From Nocardioides sp. NBC_00368 (GTDB lineage: Bacteria > Actinomycetota > Actinomycetes > Propionibacteriales > Nocardioidaceae), in assembly GCF_036090055.1 (NCBI RefSeq), contig NZ_CP107970.1, forward strand, positions 4,280,501 to 4,344,500: a stretch of 64,000 nt of DNA, written 5' to 3'. The translations under genes were made by a program, and so were the position numbers. Below, piece by piece: positions 43,733-50,968 of this stretch. Below the pieces are notes generated by a model. It had not been told where the DNA came from and did not search any database. It saw only the letters and a list, made by a program, of their open reading frames with translations. The first letter of the stretch is position 1; every line of letters begins with the position of its first letter.

Positions 43733-45286
43733 ATGAGCACGACACCAGAGAGCGTGCACGACGATGCGGCAGCGAAACGAGGGGCATTCTCCTCGCGACA
43801 AGTCTTCATCTTCGCGGCGATCGGCTCAGCGGTCGGCCTGGGCAACATCTGGCGTTTCCCCTACGTCGCCTACGAGAACGGCGGTGGCGCCTTCGTCATC
43901 CCCTACATCGTGGCGCTGCTGACGGCGGGAATCCCGTTCCTGTTCCTCGACTACGCACTGGGCCACCGCTTCCGCGGCTCGGCACCCCTCTCCTTCGCGC
44001 GGCTCCGCCGCGGCACGGAGGGTCTGGGCTGGTGGCAGGTCGGCATCTGCTTCATGATCGCCGTCTACTACGCAGCAGTGATGGCGTGGGCGGTGCGATA
44101 CACGATCTTCAGCGTCAACAAGGCCTGGGGAGACGACCCCGAAGGGTTCTTCTTCGGCAAGTTCCTCCAGCTCGGTGATCCGGGCGTCGACGCCACCCCG
44201 GTGTGGGGCGTGCTGATCCCGCTGCTCCTGGTGTGGGCCGCGATCCTGATCGTGATGCTCCTCGGTGTCCAGAAGGGCATCGGCGCGACCTCGGTCGTCT
44301 TCATCCCGATCCTCATCGTGGCCTTCGGGATCCTGGTCGTGCGCTCGCTGTTCCTCCCGGGGGCGGCAGAAGGCCTGGACGCTCTCTTCACCCCGAACTG
44401 GGGAGCACTGACCGACGCGACGGTCTGGGCGGCGGCGTACGGACAGATCTTCTTCTCGCTGTCCATCGGCTTCGGCATCATGATCACCTACGCCTCGTAC
44501 GTCCACAAGCACACGGACATGCCGGGCTCGGGGCTCGTGGTCGGGTTCGCCAACTCCAGCTTCGAGCTGCTCGCAGGTATCGGCGTCTTCGCCGCGCTCG
44601 GCTTCATGGCGCAGGCCAACGGCGTCGCCGTCAACGAGGTGGCCACCTCGGGCGTCGGTCTGGCGTTCGTCGCCTTCCCGGCGATCATCAGCGAGGCGCC
44701 GGCTGGTGCGCTCATCGGCGTGCTCTTCTTCCTCTCGCTCGTCGTCGCCGGTTTCACGTCGCTGGTGTCCGTGATCGAGGTCGTGATCTCCGGCGTGCGT
44801 GACAAGTTCGAGATGACCCGCAAGGGCGCCACCATCGCCGTCACCGTGCCGATGGCCGTGATCAGCCTGGTGTTCTTCTCGACCACGAGCGGGCTCTACG
44901 TGCTCGACATCCTCGACCACTTCATCAACCAGTTCGGCATCCTGCTCGTCGCCGTGATCTCGATGCTGGTCCTGAGCTGGGGCCTGCGCGTGCTGCCGAT
45001 GTTCAGCGACCATCTCTCCGACGGCAGCTCGATCGTCGTCGGCGCCTGGTGGCGGATCCTGGTCAGCATCGTGGCCCCGATCGGCCTGGTGCTCGTCCTC
45101 GGGCTCGCCTTCTGGGAGGACGTGAAGACCCCCTACGGCGGATACCCGGCCTGGATGCTGGGTGTCTTCGGCTGGGGTGCGGCCGCGGCCGTCATCGTCT
45201 TCGGCTTCCTGGCCGCTCAGGCCAAGTGGCGTCACCCTGACGCCCTGTCCAAGGTTCACTTCAACGAGAAGGGAGCACGGTCATGA
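43733..45286 (+). CDS. metP: Sodium-dependent methionine/alanine importer, NSS family (MetP-like)
   Basis: A 517-residue neurotransmitter:sodium symporter family protein. The first helix has AIGSAVGLGNIWRFPYVAYENGGGAF, the sodium and substrate site of NSS proteins (seen in part as GSAVGLGNIWRFPY). About twelve helices follow, with SFELLAGIGVFAALGF in the middle. It is followed by the tiny MetS subunit with an ATGA overlap, the arrangement known for the Corynebacterium glutamicum MetPS importer of methionine and alanine. ATG 43733 with AAGGAGG is preferred over an ATG 52 codons earlier. Confidence 0.9.
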   Translation: MSTTPESVHDDAAAKRGAFSSRQVFIFAAIGSAVGLGNIWRFPYVAYENGGGAFVIPYIVALLTAGIPFLFLDYALGHRFRGSAPLSFARLRRGTEGLGWWQVGICFMIAVYYAAVMAWAVRYTIFSVNKAWGDDPEGFFFGKFLQLGDPGVDATPVWGVLIPLLLVWAAILIVMLLGVQKGIGATSVVFIPILIVAFGILVVRSLFLPGAAEGLDALFTPNWGALTDATVWAAAYGQIFFSLSIGFGIMITYASYVHKHTDMPGSGLVVGFANSSFELLAGIGVFAALGFMAQANGVAVNEVATSGVGLAFVAFPAIISEAPAGALIGVLFFLSLVVAGFTSLVSVIEVVISGVRDKFEMTRKGATIAVTVPMAVISLVFFSTTSGLYVLDILDHFINQFGILLVAVISMLVLSWGLRVLPMFSDHLSDGSSIVVGAWWRILVSIVAPIGLVLVLGLAFWEDVKTPYGGYPAWMLGVFGWGAAAAVIVFGFLAAQAKWRHPDALSKVHFNEKGARS

Positions 45287-45414
45287 GTGGCACCGCCATC
45301 GTCATGATGCTCGTCGCGATGCTGATCATCTGGGGAGGCCTGGCCCTCGCCGTCGTCAACCTGCGACGCAGCCCCGACCTTCCGCACACGGACGAGATCA
45401 AGCGCGACCTCTGA
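45283..45414 (+). CDS. metS: MetS small subunit of the NSS transporter
   Basis: A 43-residue single-helix membrane protein: MSGTAIVMMLVAMLIIWGG, then a positively charged turn (NLRRSPDLP) and a polar tail. Size, topology and position directly after metP match the MetS subunit needed for methionine import by MetP. The ATG overlaps the metP stop. The helix likely packs against MetP in the cytoplasmic membrane. Confidence 0.88.
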   Translation: MSGTAIVMMLVAMLIIWGGLALAVVNLRRSPDLPHTDEIKRDL

Positions 45415-45435
45415 GGGGTCCCATCGACCCGATCC

Positions 45436-45484
45436 AGGGCCTGTTCCGGACCGCGGCGCACAGCCACGGTCCGGGGCAGGCCCT
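45436..45484. terminator. Bidirectional terminator between metS and the cupin gene
   Basis: AGGGCCTG-TT-CCGGACCG (45436-45453) pairs with CGGTCCGG-GG-CAGGCCCT (45467-45484): sixteen Watson-Crick pairs interrupted only by a TT/GG step, with a 13-base loop. The flanking genes converge, so it serves both. Confidence 0.8.
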
Positions 45485-45501
45485 TCGTCATGCCACGCGG
45501 A

Positions 45502-45948
45502 TCATCCGCCCGCGAGCCCGACGCCGTGGCGCTCGGTGACGGAGAGGATCGCGGCCATCGAGTCCGCCGGCGGAAGGTCCGCACGGACAGAGCTGGAGAA
45601 GTCGGCGAAGAAGCGTCCGGCACGGTCGCCGGTGACGATCGCGAGGAAGCGGGCGGCGTCGCCGACCACCTCGAAGGTGACCGGAGTACCGGTCGGGCAG
45701 ACCACGAGCCCGCCCGGCTCGACGTCGTAGGGCTTGCCGTCGACGTACGCCGTGACCCGGCCCTCGAGCAGATACAGCACCCCACTCCACGGTGAGACGT
45801 GCGGGGGCGCCATCGGCGCGGCCGGGGCGGTCACCTCGAAGACCTCGAAGGCCCCGAGGTCGTCCTTGACGGCGGCCTTCGCGACGTGGTCGCCATCGAT
45901 CATCGGGTAGCGTCGGCCCTCGTCGGGCCGTACATAGGTGGTGCTCAT
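45502..45948 (-). CDS. Cupin-domain protein
   Basis: A 148-residue single-domain cupin. Motif 1-like PPHVSPWSGVLYLLEGRVTAYVDG and motif 2-like PGGLVVCPTGTPVTFEV are visible; only one canonical histidine remains in the first motif (PPHVSP), so metal binding may be weak. The first ~30 residues are family-specific. ATG 45948 has an AAGGAGG site. It follows the large LuxR regulator by 66 bases on the same strand and is a likely target. Role could be sensing or a dioxygenase-like reaction; not determinable. Confidence 0.75.
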   Translation of the reverse strand: MSTTYVRPDEGRRYPMIDGDHVAKAAVKDDLGAFEVFEVTAPAAPMAPPHVSPWSGVLYLLEGRVTAYVDGKPYDVEPGGLVVCPTGTPVTFEVVGDAARFLAIVTGDRAGRFFADFSSSVRADLPPADSMAAILSVTERHGVGLAGG

Positions 45949-46014
45949 GAGTCCTCCTTCGACTGGGTGCCTTTGAGCATCCGCCGCCGGAACGAGCACG
46001 GCACGAGTAGTGCG

Positions 46015-48567
46015 CTACTCGACTCCGAGGAGATCGGACAGCGCCGCCCGCTCCGAGACGCCGAGCTTGTGCCCGGCCCGGTAGAGGTGCCCCTCGACGG
46101 TCCGTACCGACAGCGTCAGCCGGGCCGCGATGTCCTTGTTCGACAGCCCCCTGGCGGCCAGGGCGGCGATCTCGCGCTCGCGGGCGGTCAGGGGCAGCGG
46201 CCGGGACGCGACCACCAGCGCCGGAGTGCAGGCACCCGACCTCTCGGCCAGCTTCTCGGCAGCGGCAGCCGCGGACAGGGCCGACCCCTGCCGGCCCGCA
46301 CGACGCTGTACGTCGGCGGCCTGCGCCGCCGCGTCGCCCGCGGCGACGAGATCGCCGATCCCGGCCCACACGTGCGCGACCTGGAGCAGCGCGTCTCCGT
46401 CCTCGGCGGCCCACGCCCTGGCATGGGCCAGGGCGGCCTCGACACGTGGGCCGAGCCCGGCCAGCGAGGTCAGCCGCCGCGTGGCCGCCGCGGTCGCGCC
46501 CCCGAGCTGGACCGCGGTCTGCCAGGCCAGGACCTCGTACGCCGGAGAGCCGGCCTCGCGGGCGAGGTCCGCCGCCTCGGCCGCACGTCCGATCGCCTCC
46601 GTCGTCGCTCCTTCCGCGGCGGCACCCCACGCCAGGGCGAGGAGGTCGTCCGGCAGGTAGAGCCGGTACGCCGGATGGTGCCCGGCAGCCACGCCGGACA
46701 GCAGCGGAGCCGCCTCGGCCGGTCGACCGGCCTGCGCCAGGGCGGTGGCGAGCAACGTACGGCAGCGGAAGCCGAACTCATGGCCCGATCCGTCGAACCC
46801 CGCCCATGCCTCCCGTAGCGAGACCAGCGCGTCGTCGACCCGGCCGCAGGCGAGGGCCGCGTGACCTGCGACGACGAGTCCCATCAGTCGGGCCGGCCCC
46901 GGGAGGTCGGCCGATGCGGCTCGCATCCTTCCGGCCAGGTCGGCGCCCCGGTCCGGGGTGCCGGCGAGCCGGTGCCCGAGCACCTGGAAGTCGGCGAGCC
47001 CGAAGCCGGGAATGACGGTCGGTGCGCGGTCGGCGGTGAGCCCGCCCACGACCGCGGCCTCGTCCAGGAGGTCGTGCTCGCCGGTGACGGCGGCCGCCGC
47101 GGAGGCGGCGCTGGCGACCAGGATGCCGGCCAGATCGTCGGGAAGGCTGCCTCGCAGCAGCTGCGGGGCGCGATCGATCACGCCGGCGAAGTCGCCTTCT
47201 GCCACGTCGAGAACGAGCGACATCGCAGCGGCGTGGGCCGGTGCCGCGCCGGTGGCCTCGGCCGCGGCCAGCGCCAGGCGTGCCTCCTCGGGCCGGGCCA
47301 TCGTGAAGAGCAGGTTGCCGGCGCGATGCAGCTGCACCAGCGCGAGCGTCCCGGGATCAGGCGCACCCTCGACAAGGTCTACGTGGATCGCCTCGGCCTC
47401 CTCGCCGCGGCTGAGCCAGGAGAGCGCGGCGGCGTGCACGATGCGGGCGGGTACCGCGCCGGTGGCGGCTGCGGCACGGGCCAGCCGCTCGGCCAGCGGC
47501 AGGTCGTACATCCGGGTCGCCGCCTCCGCGGCACGCAGGAACAGCGCCGGCTCCGGTGGCAGGTCCGAGTCGAGGGTGAGCACCGCCCGCGGGATGGGGT
47601 CCGGCTCGGGGTCCAGGGTCTGCGCCACCCGCCCGCGGAGGCGGCGGGCGCGCAGCGTTCCCATCGCGGCGCGGCGTACCTCGCCGTAGAGGGGGTGCGC
47701 GAGCCGGGCGACCAGGCCGTCGGTACGCACCAGCCCGCGACTCTCCGCCTCCTCGACGTCCGCCGCGGAGGTCAGCTCGGACAGCGTCGCCACCGCCACC
47801 GGCTCGGCCAGGGCGACCACGTCGACGACGTCCTGAACGCCCGCAGCGAGGTCGCCGATCTCCCGCTCCAGGAGACCGGCGAGCTCGGGGGAGATCGCCG
47901 GCTCACTGGTCCACCGCCAGATCCCGGACGCCGCCGTGAACCGCCCGGAAGCCACCTCCCCGGCCAGCAGGTGCCGCAGGAACAGCGGACTGCCCTCGGT
48001 CATCGTCCACAGCCGGTGTGCGGAGGCCGTGTCGACCGGGCCGCCGAGCACCCGGGCGATCAGCTGGGTGCTCTCCTCGGCCTCCAGCGGCGCCAGCTCG
48101 AGGCGCGGCAGATGATCGTCCTTCCACAGCGACATCACGATGTCGGGCGCGGTCTCGCCGGTACGCAGCGTGATCAGCACCGGCGCCAACCGACGCGCCA
48201 CCACCCGGTGCACCACGATCGCCGAGTGCTCGTCGAGCAGATGGGCGTCGTCGACCGCCAGCACCAGCGGCAGGCCGCGGGCGAGCTGGTCCAGCGCCCG
48301 CCCGATCGTCTCGGCCGCCTCCCCCGGTGGCACGTCGAGCAGTCCGGCGAACGCACCCAGCGGGAACGGACGGGCGGCCGAGCTGCCCTGGGCGAAGACG
48401 ACGGTCTCCCCGCGGCGTACGCAGCCCGCCAACGCCTCGCGGGCGAGACGGGTCTTCCCCACCCCCGCCGGACCCGCAACGATGACGCCCGCCGCACCGG
48501 GCCGGACCGCCGTCGCCACCCTGCGCAGCTCCTCGTCCCGCCCGGTCAGCGGCCACGGCCGCTCCAT
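46015..48567 (-). CDS. Large LuxR-family ATP-binding regulator (LAL type)
   Basis: An 850-residue regulator. Walker A AGPAGVGKT is at residues 31-39 and VLAVDDAHLLDEHS forms Walker B. A long helical, TPR-like middle (about 320-760) precedes the C-terminal LuxR helix-turn-helix LTAREREIAALAARGLSNKDIAARL and VRTVEGHLYRAGHKLGV. LAL regulators activate catabolic or secondary metabolic genes. The cupin gene downstream is the closest candidate target. Start ATG 48567 gives MERPWPLTGRDEELRR, the usual beginning. Ligand unknown. Confidence 0.88.
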   Translation of the reverse strand: MERPWPLTGRDEELRRVATAVRPGAAGVIVAGPAGVGKTRLAREALAGCVRRGETVVFAQGSSAARPFPLGAFAGLLDVPPGEAAETIGRALDQLARGLPLVLAVDDAHLLDEHSAIVVHRVVARRLAPVLITLRTGETAPDIVMSLWKDDHLPRLELAPLEAEESTQLIARVLGGPVDTASAHRLWTMTEGSPLFLRHLLAGEVASGRFTAASGIWRWTSEPAISPELAGLLEREIGDLAAGVQDVVDVVALAEPVAVATLSELTSAADVEEAESRGLVRTDGLVARLAHPLYGEVRRAAMGTLRARRLRGRVAQTLDPEPDPIPRAVLTLDSDLPPEPALFLRAAEAATRMYDLPLAERLARAAAATGAVPARIVHAAALSWLSRGEEAEAIHVDLVEGAPDPGTLALVQLHRAGNLLFTMARPEEARLALAAAEATGAAPAHAAAMSLVLDVAEGDFAGVIDRAPQLLRGSLPDDLAGILVASAASAAAAVTGEHDLLDEAAVVGGLTADRAPTVIPGFGLADFQVLGHRLAGTPDRGADLAGRMRAASADLPGPARLMGLVVAGHAALACGRVDDALVSLREAWAGFDGSGHEFGFRCRTLLATALAQAGRPAEAAPLLSGVAAGHHPAYRLYLPDDLLALAWGAAAEGATTEAIGRAAEAADLAREAGSPAYEVLAWQTAVQLGGATAAATRRLTSLAGLGPRVEAALAHARAWAAEDGDALLQVAHVWAGIGDLVAAGDAAAQAADVQRRAGRQGSALSAAAAAEKLAERSGACTPALVVASRPLPLTAREREIAALAARGLSNKDIAARLTLSVRTVEGHLYRAGHKLGVSERAALSDLLGVE

Positions 48568-48623
48568 GGCGTCAGGCTAGCCACTCGGTTCCGCGGGCGC
48601 ATCACTCAAAATGCGGCATCGGC

Positions 48624-48668
48624 GGCACCGGGCGCTCCGCCACCCCCTGCGTGGCGGAGCGCCGTGCC
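48624..48668 (-). terminator. Terminator after the MpaB-family oxygenase gene
   Basis: GGCGCTCCGCCA (48631-48642) pairs with TGGCGGAGCGCC (48652-48663); the stem is lengthened by GGCAC/GTGCC on the outside after a two-base bulge. It lies 20 bases after the oxygenase stop on the minus strand. Confidence 0.8.
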
Positions 48669-48687
48669 GGCTCTTCCAGGACGCGCC

Positions 48688-49791
48688 TCAGACGCGGGCC
48701 GCGCGGTGCACGTCCATCGTGCCGATGTGCTGCTCGGACTCGACCAGGCCCTCGTCGCTGGGACTCTCGCCCTTGTCGAAGACCCGCTCGCGCTGCTTGG
48801 CCCGCAGGTCGGGGTGCGCGGCGCTGGGAACGTCGAAGCCGAAATGGGCCTGCGCCTCGCGCACCTCCCACACCTTGTCGCTCAGCGGCGGGATGCGGAG
48901 GATGGCCGGGGCGGCGACCGGGGTGGCCTGCGGTGCGAGCAGGCCGAAGAGGGCGAGCCGGGCGTTGAGGGATCGGAAGAGGAGGGCGTGGAGGAGCCGG
49001 TTCGGGATCCGTACGAGGGCGTCGAGCAGGCGACCCTGGCGGAGGTTGGCCATCTCGCGCATGTAGCGGGGATAGGTCGAGATGACCCCCTTGCTCATCA
49101 CCCACATCGTCGGGGCGAGAAGCGCCTTCTGCCAGGCCGGCATCGCCGGTGGCAGCGCGACCTTCAGCGGGATGATGAAGTGGATCATGTCCTGGGCCGC
49201 CTCCGACGCAGCCAGGTGCGGGCGCCAGTCCTCGAAGTACTGGTGCACCTCGTCGCGGCTGGTCGGCACCGTGGCGGGATCGATCGTCTGCAGCTTGGCG
49301 ATCTCGCGGCACTCGGCCCAGAACTGGTTCTCCTCGTCCTCGGAGAGACGGCCCGGGCCGAACATCTCGTAGCACTTGAGGATCGAGTGCCACGCGGTCA
49401 TGTGGATCCAGAGCTGCGAGGACGGCTTGTTGGCGTCGTACTCACCACCCGTCACCGGGTCGTGGCCGATCGCCTTCGAGTGCACCTTGACCAGCACGTC
49501 GGCCGCCCGGCAGGTCTGCTCGGCGCCGGCGAAGAGCTGCATCGCGAAGTAGCGCAGCGTGCGGCCATAGCGGGTCGAGGGCCGGTACTTCACCCCGCCG
49601 GACTGGACGACGGCGGCGGCGAGGTTCGGGTCGAAGTGCTCGATCGTGACCGAGCGGGCGAAGCCCAGGACGTACGACGTCGGGTGGCCCCACACCTTCC
49701 AGGCGACCGAGTCCGGCCCGAGGAACCCGTAGTCGGCCATCGGCTCGTACTGCTTCATCAGCTGCTTGCGAGTCTTCACGCCGAGCACCAT
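48688..49791 (-). CDS. Oxygenase MpaB/Lcp-like family protein (DUF2236)
   Basis: A 367-residue protein of the DUF2236 family, which includes heme-dependent latex-clearing oxygenases and MpaB-type enzymes. Visible family segments are YGFLGPDSVAWKVWGHPTS near the start, TLRYFAMQLFAGAEQTCRAA, and ASHIHMTAWHSIL-like SQLWIHMTAWHSILKCYE with candidate heme ligands. No signal peptide is evident. It is divergent from a TetR gene with two operator-like sites between them. Expected role: oxidative cleavage or desaturation of a hydrophobic substrate; which one is unknown. Confidence 0.8.
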   Translation of the reverse strand: MVLGVKTRKQLMKQYEPMADYGFLGPDSVAWKVWGHPTSYVLGFARSVTIEHFDPNLAAAVVQSGGVKYRPSTRYGRTLRYFAMQLFAGAEQTCRAADVLVKVHSKAIGHDPVTGGEYDANKPSSQLWIHMTAWHSILKCYEMFGPGRLSEDEENQFWAECREIAKLQTIDPATVPTSRDEVHQYFEDWRPHLAASEAAQDMIHFIIPLKVALPPAMPAWQKALLAPTMWVMSKGVISTYPRYMREMANLRQGRLLDALVRIPNRLLHALLFRSLNARLALFGLLAPQATPVAAPAILRIPPLSDKVWEVREAQAHFGFDVPSAAHPDLRAKQRERVFDKGESPSDEGLVESEQHIGTMDVHRAARV

Positions 49792-49805
49792 CGTTCTCTC
49801 CTTTG

Positions 49806-49845
49806 CTACACCACTGTAGGTTCAGCGTAATCTACACCTCTGTAA
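49806..49845. promoter_or_regulatory. Twin TetR operators between the MpaB-family and TetR genes
   Basis: CTACACCACTGTAG (49806-49819) is a perfect 5-base inverted repeat around CCAC. CTACACCTCTGTAA (49832-49845) is a near copy 26 bases away. The second overlaps the -10 box TAATAT (49843-49848) of the TetR gene; the first sits just before the oxygenase start. Two bound dimers would block both promoters. Confidence 0.7.
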
Positions 49846-49857
49846 TATTGTGTGCAC

Positions 49858-50505
49858 GTGGCGCCCGACACATCTCCACGGCCGAAGCGCCGCTATGCAC
49901 GCCGGCTTCCGGTCGAGCAGCGGCGGGAGCACCTCCTCGACGCGGCTCTGCGGGTGATCGCGCGCGACGGCTACGAGTCGGTCTCCATCGAGGCGATCGC
50001 GCAGGAGGCGGAGGTCACCCGGCCCGTCGTCTACAGCGCGTACGACGGCCTCGAGCCGCTCCTTCATGCGCTGCTCGACCGCACCCAGCGGCGCGCCCTC
50101 GCCTCTGCCCTACGCCTGATGCCGCAGCCCGGAGGCGACCAGGACGTCGCCGAGTGGGCACTCGAGGCGTACGCCGCGCTGCTGGACATCGTGCGCAAGG
50201 AGCCCGACGTGTGGCGACCCGTGCTCGGCCTGACCCGCAACGCACCCGCCGTCGTACGCGACCGCATCGACGCCACCCGGGAGCTGATCCGCGGCTACCT
50301 CTCCGATGCCTTCCAGGAGGGTCTCGAGCGCCGCGGTGACACCAGGAGCGACAGCAAGGAGGTCGATGTCGACCTCCTTGCCCACCTGACGCTGGTCACC
50401 GCCGAGGAGTTCGCCCGGCTCACGCTCGAGGACCCGGATCGCTACGACAAGGACCGCCTGATGGCGACCATCGAGACCCTGCTGTCCTCGTTCACCGATC
50501 GCTAG
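49858..50505 (+). CDS. TetR-family regulator of the MpaB-family gene
   Basis: A 215-residue TetR protein. Basic N-terminal tail PRPKRRYARRLP, then helix-turn-helix LLDAALRVIARDGYESVSIEAIA and VTRPVVYSAYDGLEPLL. The start could be GTG 49852 or GTG 49858; the -10 box TAATAT ends at 49848, which favours a leaderless start at 49858. It diverges from the oxygenase gene and should repress both through the twin operators. Ends just before a convergent DoxX-like gene, leaving 5 bases. Confidence 0.85.
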   Translation: MAPDTSPRPKRRYARRLPVEQRREHLLDAALRVIARDGYESVSIEAIAQEAEVTRPVVYSAYDGLEPLLHALLDRTQRRALASALRLMPQPGGDQDVAEWALEAYAALLDIVRKEPDVWRPVLGLTRNAPAVVRDRIDATRELIRGYLSDAFQEGLERRGDTRSDSKEVDVDLLAHLTLVTAEEFARLTLEDPDRYDKDRLMATIETLLSSFTDR

Positions 50506-50510
50506 AACGG

Positions 50511-50882
50511 CTAGAACGGCTCGATCGCGAAGCGCCCCCACGCGATGAACACCATCGCCGCCAGGAACACCAGGTCGCCGAGCAGCTCCTTGTACTCCCC
50601 TCGCCGGATCCGCTCGGTGACCGCGCCGGCCATGTAGAGCGCCATGCACGACGCCGCGACCGGCACGAGGGTGGGCGCCACGCCGACCAGCCCTGGCACG
50701 ACCAGCCCGATGCCGCCGAGCACCTCGACGACACCCATGAACCGCACGTTGCCTGGCGTGAAGTCCTCGGGCCAGTGCGTCTTGGCCGTGTACTTCTCAT
50801 AGGGCATGGTCAGCTTGACGATGCCGCCGACGATGTAGCCGAAGGCGAAGACACTGGCGACGATCCAGAGCGCGATGTTCAT
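50511..50882 (-). CDS. DoxX-family membrane protein
   Basis: A 123-residue four-helix membrane protein: MNIALWIVASVFAFGYIVGGIVKL, GVVEVLGGIGLVVPGLVGV and later helices, as in DoxX-like proteins. The short polar loop YEKYTAKTHWPEDFTPGNVRFMG is characteristic (partly shown as THWPEDFTPGNVRFMG). It lies downstream of the large LuxR regulator on the same strand and converges with the TetR gene. Function in the family is not settled; quinone or redox balance has been suggested. Confidence 0.75.
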   Translation of the reverse strand: MNIALWIVASVFAFGYIVGGIVKLTMPYEKYTAKTHWPEDFTPGNVRFMGVVEVLGGIGLVVPGLVGVAPTLVPVAASCMALYMAGAVTERIRRGEYKELLGDLVFLAAMVFIAWGRFAIEPF

Positions 50883-50968
50883 GATGTCTCCCTGTGTTCA
50901 GATGATCTCGAAGTTCAATCCCTCCGACGGAGCACCTGGTGAATCTGTGACATCGAGCGCCGATCCGG

